From: Thermodesulfobacteriota bacterium
GTDB taxonomy: Bacteria; Desulfobacterota; BSN033; WVXP01; G020346125
Length of the DNA stretch: 37,061 nucleotides
Assembly (NCBI GenBank): GCA_030145085.1
Contig: JAQYWG010000007.1
Location: forward strand, 1-37,061
Reading direction: 5' to 3'
Below the pieces are notes generated by a model that was not told the origin of the DNA, did no database searches, and saw only the letters and a program-made list of their open reading frames with translations. Of the stretch, positions 15,339 through 23,696 are shown in pieces. Within the stretch, counting starts at the first letter, position 1, and each line of letters begins with the position of its first letter. A program made the position numbers and the translations under genes.

Positions 15339-17108
15339 ATGACCGTGCAATTGTACAAAAGGCTGCTGCAATACGTTAAACCCTACCGGATGAAACTCAT
15401 CTTGGCCATGATCTGTATGGTCTTTTTCGGTCTCTGTCAGGGCGGAACCGCCTGGCTCGCCCAGCCCGCCGTGGACAACGTTTTGCTTGACAAAGATGTG
15501 AGGCTGTTATTCCTCATACCAGCGGTTATCATCGCGCTCTTTCTCATTAGGGGAGTATTCGACTACGGCCAATCCTACCTCATGAGCTACGTCGGTCAGC
15601 GTATCGTGGCCGATTTGCGGGAACAACTCTACAATCATCTCCAATACTTCTCCCTCTCATTCTTTACCAAAACGCCAACGGGCGTCCTCATATCGAGGCT
15701 CACCAATGACATCGCCCTCATCCAGGGGGCTGTTTCCAACGCCATAACCACCGTCATCAAAGAATCCTTTACCATCATCATCCTCACCGGGGTGGTCTTC
15801 TATCAGAATTGGAAGCTGGCGTCTATCGCCTTCTTCGTCCTCCCCCTTGCCGCTATTCCCATCGTCAAATTCGGCCAGAAACTCCGTAAGTTTAGCATCA
15901 GGGGCCAGATCCGGATGGGATCCATAACCTCCTTGCTCCAAGAGACCATCTCGGGGAATCGCATCGTAAAGGCCTTTACCATGGAGGATTATGAATCCCG
16001 CCGTTTTTCCGCCGAAAACGACCGATTCTTCAAGGTCGTCATGAAGAGGCAGAAAATCAGGGCCCTCTCCTCCCCCGTCGTCGAGGTATTGGGGGGATTG
16101 GGTGTCGCCGCCATCGTGTTGATTGGGGGGTATAGCGTGATTACAGGACATTCTACCCCGGGAAGTCTCAGCGCCTTCCTGGTAGCCCTCGGCCTCCTGT
16201 ATAAACCCATCAAATCCCTCACCAGGATCAACGACGTCGTTCAAGGGGGGTTGGCGGCGGGCTCGAGGGTCTTTGAACTGCTGGACCAAACACCCGAAAT
16301 CAGGGATACCGATGGGGCAGTACCGCTAACCCGCATTTCGGATTGTATCAAATTCGAACACATGTCCTTCAAGTACGAGCACAAGAAGGTCTTGAAGGAT
16401 ATCACTATAGAGGTAACGGTGGGGGAGGTATTGGCGCTGGTCGGAATGAGTGGAGCGGGAAAGACAACCCTGGTGAATTTGATCCCCCGATTCTACGATG
16501 TAGACGAGGGCCACATCACCATCGATGGGAGGGATATCAGGACCTTCACCATAAAGTCCCTCAGGGAACATATCGCAATCGTGACCCAGCAGACCATCCT
16601 CTTCAACGATACCGTAAGGAATAACATCGCCTATGGGGATATCACCAGATCCGAGGAGGAGATCATCGAGGCCGCCAAAGCGGCCAATGCCCATGGGTTC
16701 ATCGAGAAGTTGCCCTCGGGCTATGACACGGTAATCGGGGAACGGGGGGTAAGGCTCTCCGGTGGGGAACGGCAGCGGATCTCCATAGCCAGGGCGCTGC
16801 TCAAGGACGCCCCCATCCTCATTCTGGACGAGGCCACCTCGTCCCTTGACTCCGAATCGGAACTCCAGGTTCAGATCGCACTGGAAAGATTGATGGCAAA
16901 TCGGACCGTCTTCCTCATCGCCCACCGTCTCTCCACCATAAGGAACGCCCATCGCATCTTGGTCATCGATGATGGGAGAGCCGTCGAAGAAGGGACCCAT
17001 GATGAGCTCATGGCCCTGAATCGGATCTACAAAAGGCTCCACGATATGCAGTTCAGGGACGACGGTGAAACCGTTTTGCGGAAGGCCAAGGTGAGGCAGA
17101 TTTATTAG
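15339..17108 (+). CDS. msbA: Lipid A export ABC transporter MsbA (fused TMD-NBD half transporter)
   Basis: MsbA is a homodimeric flippase that moves core-lipid A to the outer leaflet of the inner membrane. It has 589 residues. A six-helix exporter domain is at about 15-310, with the cytosolic loop LTNDIALIQGAVSNAIT and the coupling segment VKAFTMEDYESRRF. The ATPase domain covers about 335-575. Walker A is GMSGAGKTTLVNLIPRFYD, the signature LSGGERQRISIARALL, Walker B ILILDEATSSLD, and the H-loop LIAHRLSTI. It follows lpxB directly and precedes a DUF374 acyltransferase and waaA, which supports the lipid A flippase assignment over a generic multidrug exporter. Confidence 0.93.
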   Translation: MTVQLYKRLLQYVKPYRMKLILAMICMVFFGLCQGGTAWLAQPAVDNVLLDKDVRLLFLIPAVIIALFLIRGVFDYGQSYLMSYVGQRIVADLREQLYNHLQYFSLSFFTKTPTGVLISRLTNDIALIQGAVSNAITTVIKESFTIIILTGVVFYQNWKLASIAFFVLPLAAIPIVKFGQKLRKFSIRGQIRMGSITSLLQETISGNRIVKAFTMEDYESRRFSAENDRFFKVVMKRQKIRALSSPVVEVLGGLGVAAIVLIGGYSVITGHSTPGSLSAFLVALGLLYKPIKSLTRINDVVQGGLAAGSRVFELLDQTPEIRDTDGAVPLTRISDCIKFEHMSFKYEHKKVLKDITIEVTVGEVLALVGMSGAGKTTLVNLIPRFYDVDEGHITIDGRDIRTFTIKSLREHIAIVTQQTILFNDTVRNNIAYGDITRSEEEIIEAAKAANAHGFIEKLPSGYDTVIGERGVRLSGGERQRISIARALLKDAPILILDEATSSLDSESELQVQIALERLMANRTVFLIAHRLSTIRNAHRILVIDDGRAVEEGTHDELMALNRIYKRLHDMQFRDDGETVLRKAKVRQIY

Positions 17109-17205
17109 GCCGTTGATCCCACGGGGGCGGATTGATCCGGGTGGTAATCCCATGCTCGAGGGCCGCTGAGTTATCGGGCATTAAACGTGCCGAAGGAACC
17201 TTCCA

Positions 17206-17880
17206 TTGAAGAGGTTAATTAACAGGCTGATACTAGCCTTAGTACCTCCGCTCGCCTATTGTGTAATTAAGCTCCTCTCGTGGACCATGCGAGTAGAGAT
17301 GATCAACGGCCACATACACGATGACTGTCTGAGAAAAGGGAAGCCTCTCATCCTTACCTTCTGGCATGGCAGGCTCTTGATGATGTCGGCCGGGTATAGG
17401 GGGAAAGGGGTGGCCATTCCCATCAGCCTCCACCAAGATGGGGAACTCATCAGCAGAACCGTGAAGTACTTTGGCATCAGGTCCATCCGGGGATCTACTA
17501 CCAGGGGAGGATTTTCGGCCATGCGGGAGATGCTGAAGGCCTCTGAGGAAGGATATGATATCGCCATCACCCCCGATGGCCCACGGGGGCCTCGATATAG
17601 AGTCCAAAACGGAATAATAGAGCTTGCCAGGCGGACGGGAATGACCATCATTCCCGTCACCTTCAACGCTTCGAGAAAAAAGGTATTTCGAAGCTGGGAT
17701 CGCTTTCTGTTCCCCTATCCCTTCTCAAGGGGGGTATTTATTTTTGGGAAACCCTTACTCGTTCCACAACAAATAAGTAAAGGCGTTTTCGAGCAGACGA
17801 GGCTTCTGCTTGAGAGGAGATTGAGGGAGATAACGGATCGAGCAGACCGGCACTTCGAGAAGGGGGCCGGGGATAGATGA
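17206..17880 (+). CDS. DUF374 lysophospholipid acyltransferase-like protein
   Basis: This is a 224-residue membrane-associated protein of the DUF374 branch of the LPLAT acyltransferase superfamily, often found next to waaA. The N terminus has a hydrophobic helix (RLILALVPPLAYCVIKLLSW). Core motifs are LTFWHGRLLMM, ISLHQDGELISRT, the GSTTRGGFSAMREML segment, and ITPDGPRGPRYRVQNG. These are the acyltransferase blocks seen in this family. Its start is a TTG at 17206; no in-frame ATG occurs before the Met in SWTMRVEM, which would delete the hydrophobic helix. It lies 97 bp after msbA and its stop overlaps waaA (ATGA). A role as a lipid A late acyltransferase is plausible but unproven. Confidence 0.87.
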   Translation: MKRLINRLILALVPPLAYCVIKLLSWTMRVEMINGHIHDDCLRKGKPLILTFWHGRLLMMSAGYRGKGVAIPISLHQDGELISRTVKYFGIRSIRGSTTRGGFSAMREMLKASEEGYDIAITPDGPRGPRYRVQNGIIELARRTGMTIIPVTFNASRKKVFRSWDRFLFPYPFSRGVFIFGKPLLVPQQISKGVFEQTRLLLERRLREITDRADRHFEKGAGDR

Positions 17881-19166
17881 TCAACTCCCTCTATAATACC
17901 CTGTTGACCCTTGCCCTTATCCTGTCGAGCCCTTTCTTTGCCTTCAAAATCATCACAACCTCCTATTATAGAAGGGGGTTGAGCCAGAGACTGGGCATCG
18001 GCCACAAAGATGTTCGTAAAAAGGTGGGGGATGAAAAACCCCTCTGGATCCATGCCGCATCGGTGGGTGAAGTCCTGGGATCATTACCCATAATCGAGGG
18101 GATAAGGCGAACCAACCCTGAACTCCCCATCCTCCTTTCAACCATGACGGCGACAGGCAATGACATGGCCAAGAAGAGGGCCTCGGATGTAAAGGCGATC
18201 ACCTTTTTCCCCCTGGATCACCCATGGATGGTGAGGAGGGCTATCTCCCGGGTTAACCCGAGGGCCTTTCTCATGGCGGAGACGGAAATCTGGCCAAATT
18301 TTCTCATGGAACTGGGTAGAAGGGGAATTCCCGCTATGCTCTTCAACGGCCGCATTTCGACCCGCTCCTTCCAATGGTACAAGCGGTTTCGTTGTTTCCT
18401 TACCTCCCCTCTGGCCATAATCTCCGCCTTCTGCATGCAGTCAAGCTTAGATGCCCAAAGGATCGTAGAGATGGGGGCAAATCCCGAAAGGGTTACCGTC
18501 AGCGGAAACGTCAAATTCGACCAACTGCCTCCCGAAATAACTCAAAAAGAGAAAGAAGCCCTCCTTCAGACCTTAGGCCTCCATGCAGGACAACCGATAC
18601 TCATCGCGGGCTCCACCCATAGGGGAGAGGAGGAATTTATGCTGAAGGTCCTTCAGCGGCTTTCCCCCGAATACCCCGATCTGGTCCTCATACTGGCCCC
18701 CAGATATCTCGAAAGGGTAAGAGAGGTTGAGATTCTCCTTGAAAGGGAAAAAATCCCATGGAAACGAAAATCCCAACTCAAAGCAAAAGGGGGCAGGGAA
18801 GGGGCTGTCGTTATCCTTTTGGACACCTTGGGGGAGCTCTCCAAACTCTATAGCCTCGGAAGCCTCATCTTCGTGGGGGGAAGCCTGGTAAAGGTAGGTG
18901 GTCATAATATTCTTGAACCCCTGTTCTTCAAAAAACCGGTCTTCTTCGGCCCCTACATGGATCACTTCCGGGAAATATCCAACGAAGTTCTCACAAGGGG
19001 CGCGGGATTTCAGATTAGGGAAGTGGAGGAGATGGTCTTTCACGCCAAAAACCTCTTGGAGGACGCATCCCTCATGTCGACCATGGGGAAATGCGGCTTC
19101 GAAATCATCCGGGACAACAGGGGAGCGACCAGCAAAACCCTGGAAACCATATCTCGGTTCCTTTAA
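17877..19166 (+). CDS. waaA: 3-deoxy-D-manno-octulosonic acid (Kdo) transferase WaaA/KdtA
   Basis: WaaA is a GT30 glycosyltransferase that adds Kdo from CMP-Kdo to lipid IVA. It has 429 residues. An N-terminal membrane anchor (LLTLALILSSPFFAFKIIT) is followed by the acceptor-domain motif LWIHAASVGEVLGSLP, whose Glu (about residue 65) is the expected catalytic base. Further blocks are FLMAETEIWPNFL and GRISTRSFQWYKRF in the first domain. The donor domain has SGNVKFDQ, LIAGSTHRGEEE and the CMP-Kdo-binding FVGGSLVKVGGHNILEP. Whether it adds one, two or more Kdo residues cannot be read from sequence. It is coupled to the preceding acyltransferase by ATGA and lies 13 nt before lpxK. Confidence 0.95.
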   Translation: MINSLYNTLLTLALILSSPFFAFKIITTSYYRRGLSQRLGIGHKDVRKKVGDEKPLWIHAASVGEVLGSLPIIEGIRRTNPELPILLSTMTATGNDMAKKRASDVKAITFFPLDHPWMVRRAISRVNPRAFLMAETEIWPNFLMELGRRGIPAMLFNGRISTRSFQWYKRFRCFLTSPLAIISAFCMQSSLDAQRIVEMGANPERVTVSGNVKFDQLPPEITQKEKEALLQTLGLHAGQPILIAGSTHRGEEEFMLKVLQRLSPEYPDLVLILAPRYLERVREVEILLEREKIPWKRKSQLKAKGGREGAVVILLDTLGELSKLYSLGSLIFVGGSLVKVGGHNILEPLFFKKPVFFGPYMDHFREISNEVLTRGAGFQIREVEEMVFHAKNLLEDASLMSTMGKCGFEIIRDNRGATSKTLETISRFL

Positions 19167-19179
19167 GGAAAGGACCGCG

Positions 19180-20274
19180 ATGCGTCGGGCAAGATCTCTT
19201 GAACGGATCATATTCGGGAAAAATGGGCCTTCATGCCTAAGGGCTTATCGCTTCCCCCTCCATGTGATCTCCTCCATTTACGGATTGGGAGTTCGGGCTC
19301 GCCTTTTTCTCTACGGTACCGGTTTCCTTAGGGGAAGCCAACTACCCTGTAAAGTAATCAGCGTAGGCAATATTACCCTTGGGGGAACCGGGAAAACCCC
19401 CACCGTGGAACACATCGCCAAGCTGCTCAAGGAAGAAGGCATGGATGTAGTCGTCTTGAGTAGGGGATATGGCGGAAGGAGGCGGGGTAAGTTCAGGGTG
19501 GTCAGCGACGGCAATCGCCTCCTCCTCCCATTCAGGGAGGCCGGCGATGAACCCTACATGCTGGCTCAACGGCTCGAAGGCATTCCCATTCTCGTCGGCC
19601 GTCGCCGCGATCTCTCCGGGCGATACGCCTCTACCCAGTTTCACCCCCATGTGGCCGTCTTGGACGACGGGTTTCAACACCTGGGGGTCAAACGAGATGT
19701 AAATATCCTCCTGGTAGATTCCCAAACCGGATTCGGGAACGGCTACCTATTCCCCAGGGGCCCGTTGAGGGAACCTCTCGATCAATTAAGCCGGGCCGAT
19801 CTCTTTATCATTACCAAAGTGGAAGAACTCGATACGTGTGGGGAACTGGAGGAGAGGATAAAATCCCATAAAAAGAATGCTATCATTTTCCACAGCAACT
19901 ACAGCCCCGATCACCTCACCGACCTGAATGGGGGGAAACGATTGCCCCTGGGATATGTAAAGGAAAGGCGAATCGCTGCCCTGTCTGGAATCGCCACCCC
20001 CGCTTACTTTCGGCACCTCTTAGAACGGGCCGGGGCCAAAGTGGTGGAGGAGATCATCTTCCCCGACCACCATGTCTATTCGAGGAGAGATATCCCCATC
20101 ATTCAAAGGGGTATGCACAAGGCAGAATGCATTGTGACAACCGAGAAGGATGCGGCCAAACTCAGTGGTGTGATAAAAGGGGATTTTCCCACCATGAGTA
20201 TGGGAATCAGCCTCAAGGTCATCGAAGGAGATCATTTCAAACGACTCCTCCTCAATCTGGTTGTGGAACCCTAG
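19180..20274 (+). CDS. lpxK: Tetraacyldisaccharide 4'-kinase LpxK
   Basis: LpxK phosphorylates the 4' position of the lipid A disaccharide to form lipid IVA. I start it at the ATG at 19180 (Shine-Dalgarno AAGGAAAGG); the 458-residue track ORF would extend 94 residues back into waaA. The 364-residue product fits the family. An N-terminal hydrophobic helix (LHVISSIYGLGVRARLFLYG) precedes the P-loop VISVGNITLGGTGKTP. Later blocks are VLSRGYGGR, AVLDDGFQHLGVKRDVNILL with the DDGFQH signature, and FPDHHVYSRRDI. It is the last gene of the envelope train; a 309-bp gap follows. Confidence 0.96.
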   Translation: MRRARSLERIIFGKNGPSCLRAYRFPLHVISSIYGLGVRARLFLYGTGFLRGSQLPCKVISVGNITLGGTGKTPTVEHIAKLLKEEGMDVVVLSRGYGGRRRGKFRVVSDGNRLLLPFREAGDEPYMLAQRLEGIPILVGRRRDLSGRYASTQFHPHVAVLDDGFQHLGVKRDVNILLVDSQTGFGNGYLFPRGPLREPLDQLSRADLFIITKVEELDTCGELEERIKSHKKNAIIFHSNYSPDHLTDLNGGKRLPLGYVKERRIAALSGIATPAYFRHLLERAGAKVVEEIIFPDHHVYSRRDIPIIQRGMHKAECIVTTEKDAAKLSGVIKGDFPTMSMGISLKVIEGDHFKRLLLNLVVEP

Positions 20275-20472
20275 AAATGAATCACATAGGATGTCGGGAA
20301 ACCTTTTAGGAGAGTCTCTCTTTGCTGCCCCTTTCTCCACGTTTTTCGGTGCTGCGGTTGTATGGTGCTGCAGTGCTGCACGTAAATTTATTTGGTAAAC
20401 GCTACTCAAACTACGGGGTAGTTAGCTCTAAGATCTATTTTCCATGGTTTATCACAGAATTCCCTAGGGGTA

Positions 20473-20501
20473 TTGACAATCATTCAAAATTCCATTAATT
20501 A
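20473..20501 (+). promoter_or_regulatory. Putative promoter of the asd operon
   Basis: A perfect -35 hexamer TTGACA (20473-20478) is followed, after 17 bp, by TAATTA (20496-20501), a poor -10 in an AT-rich tract. The start of asd is 83 bp downstream of this -10. The assignment rests mainly on the -35, the AT-rich context and the new transcription unit expected here. Confidence 0.35.
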
Positions 20502-20529
20502 ATTAGTTGATACTTCGATGCATTCTGAT

Positions 20530-20552
20530 GAGGGTGTCCGGCGGGCACCCTC
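20530..20552 (+). promoter_or_regulatory. Stable hairpin in the asd leader
   Basis: GAGGGTGTCC-GGC-GGGCACCCTC forms a 10-bp stem with one G-U pair and a 3-nt loop. It ends 31 nt before the asd ATG. It is followed by TTGTTG, not a clean U-tract, so an efficient terminator is doubtful. It may be an attenuator-like, mRNA-stabilising or protein-binding element; no lysine riboswitch architecture was recognised. Confidence 0.55.
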
Positions 20553-20583
20553 TTGTTGCAAACATAATTCGTGAGGGATCGCC

Positions 20584-21606
20584 ATGGAAAGGGATGGTTA
20601 TCGCGTCTGTATCGTTGGTGCAACCGGGGTGGTTGGCCAGGAGATGATGAGTGTATTGGAAAAGCGGGACTTCCCCGTAAAAGACCTCAAGCTTCTTGCC
20701 TCGGAGAGGACGGCGGGTACAACCCTGGCATTCAAAGGGGAAAACCTGAAGGTCCAGGAGCTTCAGGAAGATTCCTTTAAAGGTATGGACATTGGCCTTT
20801 TTTCCGCTGGTGGGGCCGTAAGCCAGAAGTACGCGCCCATCGCCTCCGAGGAAGGCTGTGTGGTAATCGATAATACCAGTGCCTTCAGGATGGACCCGGA
20901 GGTCCCCCTGGTCGTTCCCGAGGTCAATCCCCATGCTATAGCCGACTACAACCATAAGGGGATCATAGCCAATCCCAACTGTTCAACCATTCAGATGGTA
21001 GTGGTCCTCAAACCAATCCACGATGTAGCTACAATAAGAAGGGTGGTCGTTTCCACCTATCAATCCGTCTCGGGAACGGGCAAGGAAGCCATCCGCGAAT
21101 TGGAGAAACAGACCCTGGCCATATTCAACCAAGGGGAGGTCAAAAGCGAGGTCTACCCCCATCAGATCGCCTTCAACTGCCTTCCCCATATCGACGTCTT
21201 CTCGGAGAATGGCTACACAAAAGAGGAAATAAAGATGATCAACGAGACCAAGAAGATCATGGAGGATGAATCGATAGGGATTACGGCCACCACCGTAAGA
21301 GTCCCCGTATTCTACAGCCACTCGGAATCGGTGAATATCGAGACTATGAAGAAGATCACCCCAGACGAGGTGAGGGACATCCTCTCTCGCGCCCCGGGCA
21401 TCATCGTCGTCGATGATCCAAAGAAGAATGAATATCCCTTGGCCGTCTATGCAGCCGGCAAGGATGAAACTTTCGTGGGAAGAGTCAGGGAGGATGAATC
21501 CATTGAAAAGGGGATCAATATGTGGATCGTCTCCGACAATATTCGCAAGGGGGCAGCCCTCAATGCGGTTCAAATCGCGGAGGTCTTGCTGAAACAATAT
21601 TGGTAG
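20584..21606 (+). CDS. asd: Aspartate-semialdehyde dehydrogenase
   Basis: Asd reduces aspartyl phosphate to aspartate semialdehyde with NADPH, feeding lysine/diaminopimelate, threonine and methionine synthesis. It has 340 residues, standard for the bacterial Asd type. The N-terminal Rossmann motif is CIVGATGVVGQEMM. The catalytic Cys133 lies in ANPNCSTIQM. The SVSGTGKEAIREL segment and VPVFYSHSESVNIET complete the substrate-binding regions. AGGGA precedes the ATG. It is the first gene of a run with UPF0280, mtaB, rnc and a radical SAM gene, none of which is obviously part of amino acid synthesis. Confidence 0.96.
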   Translation: MERDGYRVCIVGATGVVGQEMMSVLEKRDFPVKDLKLLASERTAGTTLAFKGENLKVQELQEDSFKGMDIGLFSAGGAVSQKYAPIASEEGCVVIDNTSAFRMDPEVPLVVPEVNPHAIADYNHKGIIANPNCSTIQMVVVLKPIHDVATIRRVVVSTYQSVSGTGKEAIRELEKQTLAIFNQGEVKSEVYPHQIAFNCLPHIDVFSENGYTKEEIKMINETKKIMEDESIGITATTVRVPVFYSHSESVNIETMKKITPDEVRDILSRAPGIIVVDDPKKNEYPLAVYAAGKDETFVGRVREDESIEKGINMWIVSDNIRKGAALNAVQIAEVLLKQYW

Positions 21607-21623
21607 AAAAGCATGAAATCCCC

Positions 21624-22352
21624 ATGTTTGAAGCAAGAGCATACCGCAATCTCGTCAAAACCGATGACCTCACCCCATTCCGGGTAACCATAAGGGAAAC
21701 GGATCTATTCCTGTTGGCGCAACGAACGTTGGAATCGGAGACCAGGGAAGCCGTAATCAGGTATCGCTGGCAGATCGAGCAATATATCCGGCACCACCCG
21801 GAATTCCGTACAAGCCTAGCGCCGGTGAAGAGTGACCCCTATGCACCGAAAATTGTGAAGGAAATGCTTAATGCCTCCCGGCTGGCAACCGTGGGCCCCA
21901 TGGCCAGCGTTGCTGGGGCTATCGCGGAATTCGTGGGCAAGGACCTCATTCCTCTCTCCCCAGAGGTCATCTGTGAAAATGGGGGAGACATCTTTATGGC
22001 CTCCTCTAAGGAAAGGGTTGTTGGGATCTTTGCTGGAAAATCCCCCTTGAGCTTCAAGGTTGGTCTGAGGATCAAGCCCGGGGATACCCCGTTGGGGGTA
22101 TGTTCTTCCTCCGGCACGGTAGGCCATTCGATGAGCTTCGGAAGGGCCGATGCCGTTTGTGTCCTCTCTAGATCAGCCTCATTGGCCGATGCCGCGGCCA
22201 CTTCCATCGGAAATCTCATTGAGGGAAGGGGAGACATCGAAAGAGGTTTGAAGTACGGGTGCCAGATCAGGGGCATCATCGGAGTTCTGATCATCGTGGG
22301 AGAAGCCATGGGAATGAGGGGAAACCTGGAATTGGCCAATCTGGGCTCTTAA
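21624..22352 (+). CDS. UPF0280 family protein (ApbE-like fold)
   Basis: This is a 242-residue protein of the uncharacterised UPF0280 family, which is related in fold to the flavin transferase ApbE. The start at the ATG at 21624 (MFEARAYRNLV) fits the family better than the track start, which runs back into asd. Typical blocks are GPMASVAGAIAEFVGKDL, VICENGGDIFM, and the Gly-rich GDTPLGVCSSSGTVGHS near the middle to C terminus. Near the C terminus a hydrophobic strand, IRGIIGVLIIVGEAMG, follows. No signal peptide is seen, unlike secreted ApbE. The function is unknown; it lies 17 nt after asd and 13 nt before mtaB. Confidence 0.86.
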   Translation: MFEARAYRNLVKTDDLTPFRVTIRETDLFLLAQRTLESETREAVIRYRWQIEQYIRHHPEFRTSLAPVKSDPYAPKIVKEMLNASRLATVGPMASVAGAIAEFVGKDLIPLSPEVICENGGDIFMASSKERVVGIFAGKSPLSFKVGLRIKPGDTPLGVCSSSGTVGHSMSFGRADAVCVLSRSASLADAAATSIGNLIEGRGDIERGLKYGCQIRGIIGVLIIVGEAMGMRGNLELANLGS

Positions 22353-22365
22353 GGGTGAGCCATCG

Positions 22366-23682
22366 ATGACTGAAACCATAGCTATCACCACCCTGGGATG
22401 TAAGGCAAACCAATTCGATTCCGAGATGATACGGGCGTCCCTTGAGAGGGGCGGATTTGAGATCATTCCCTTTTCCCAACGGGCCGATATCTATATTGTC
22501 AACACGTGCACCGTTACCCATAGAGCGGACTACCAATCCCGGCAATTGATCAGAAGGGCCCACCGCCTCAACCCATCCTCCCTGATTGTGGTCACGGGTT
22601 GCTATGCCCAGGCATATCCCGAGGAAGTCCAAGGGGTAGAAGGGGTAGGGGTGGTTCTGGGAAACGGGGAAAAGGCCTCTATTGCCGATATCCTCGGGAA
22701 TTCCCCCATGTGTTCTTGCCCGATGGTCAATGTAGGCGATATCAAGAAAGAGACGAAGATCGGAGAAGCCGACATCGACCGGTTTTACCGCCACACCCGG
22801 GCCCTACTCAAGATTCAAGATGGGTGTAATGCCTCGTGTTCTTATTGCATCATTCCCCGGGCAAGGGGGAGGAGTCGAAGCCTCGATCCCCTTCGGGTGA
22901 CTTATCACCTTCAAAGGCTGAAGAAAGGGGGATTTAGAGAGGTGGTGATGACGGGAATCCATCTGGGCATCTATGGAGCCGATCTCTCCCCACCTACATC
23001 ACTGGCAGAGCTCTGCAAGAAAATGGAGGGAATCCCGGCACCCCAAAGGATCAGGTTGAGCTCCATCGAGCCCGACGATTTTTCTCCGGAGTTGATCCAA
23101 TCCATCGCCACCTCACCAAAAGTGTGCCACCATCTCCACATCCCCATGCAAAGCGGCGAGGATGATATCCTTCGGCGAATGCACCGCAACTACGATGGGA
23201 TCTTCTTCGCCGACCTCGTCCAAACCCTGATCCACCGTATCCCGGACCTCAATATCGGGGTAGATGTCATCGTCGGTTTCCCCGGAGAAGGGGAAAAACA
23301 GTTCCGGCAAACCTATGAGCTCTTGGAGAAATCGGACATCGGTTACCTCCACGTCTTTCCCTTCTCCAAGCGAAGGGGCACTGAGGCCCATGAATTCCCC
23401 TATCAAGTCGATCCTCGAATAAAAAAACGGCGATGTGAGGCATTGCGGGCCCTGGGAAGGCGAAAAAAGGCGGCTTTTCAGGGACGATTTCTCGGGCGGG
23501 AGCTAGAGGTCCTCGTTGAGGGAAAACGAGACAAACTCACCCGAAGGCTCAAGGGATATTCGAGGAATTATATCCCCGTCCTCATTGAAGGGGAAGATGA
23601 ATTGGTGAACCGAGAGGTCAGGATATCGGTGACGGACCTTGATGATGGGAGAATGTTGGGGCGTGTAGTGGGAGATACCTGA
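22366..23682 (+). CDS. mtaB: tRNA threonylcarbamoyladenosine methylthiotransferase MtaB
   Basis: MtaB is a radical SAM enzyme that converts t6A37 to ms2t6A37 in ANN-decoding tRNAs. It has 438 residues. The UPF0004 N-terminal domain carries the three Fe-S cysteines in TTLGCKANQFDSE, IVNTCTVTHRADYQSR and VVTGCYAQ. The radical SAM cluster motif C-x3-C-x2-C is Cys154-158-161 in DGCNASCSYCIIPRARGRSRS. A TRAM-like C-terminal domain occupies roughly residues 370-435. The GCKANQFDSE and HRADYQSR motifs fit MtaB rather than MiaB or RimO. It lies 14 nt before rnc. Confidence 0.94.
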   Translation: MTETIAITTLGCKANQFDSEMIRASLERGGFEIIPFSQRADIYIVNTCTVTHRADYQSRQLIRRAHRLNPSSLIVVTGCYAQAYPEEVQGVEGVGVVLGNGEKASIADILGNSPMCSCPMVNVGDIKKETKIGEADIDRFYRHTRALLKIQDGCNASCSYCIIPRARGRSRSLDPLRVTYHLQRLKKGGFREVVMTGIHLGIYGADLSPPTSLAELCKKMEGIPAPQRIRLSSIEPDDFSPELIQSIATSPKVCHHLHIPMQSGEDDILRRMHRNYDGIFFADLVQTLIHRIPDLNIGVDVIVGFPGEGEKQFRQTYELLEKSDIGYLHVFPFSKRRGTEAHEFPYQVDPRIKKRRCEALRALGRRKKAAFQGRFLGRELEVLVEGKRDKLTRRLKGYSRNYIPVLIEGEDELVNREVRISVTDLDDGRMLGRVVGDT

Positions 23683-23696
23683 GGGCGGTAGCCGAA

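Larger units (their letters stand above)
20275..20583 (+). other. Intergenic gap between lpxK and asd
   Basis: This stretch is lower in GC than its neighbours and has no gene. The first half carries three copies of GTGCTGC (20349, 20365 and 20373). No convincing intrinsic terminator was seen after lpxK; only a weak GAGA-GTC-TCTC dyad lies before a short T run. The second half holds a putative promoter and a strong hairpin just before asd, listed separately. The envelope train therefore probably ends here and a new transcript begins. Confidence 0.6.

Noticed and set aside
15657-17153. Long minus-strand ORFs of 210 and 275 residues opposite msbA
   Set aside because: They are antisense shadows of a clearly coding gene and have no recognisable motifs or ribosome binding sites.
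18898-19179. 94-residue N-terminal extension of LpxK
   Set aside because: It lies within waaA in another frame; the ATG at 19180 matches family length and has a Shine-Dalgarno.
20530-20552. Intrinsic terminator of the lpx train
   Set aside because: The stem is strong but no U-run follows, and it lies after a new -35 box near asd; better seen as part of the asd leader.
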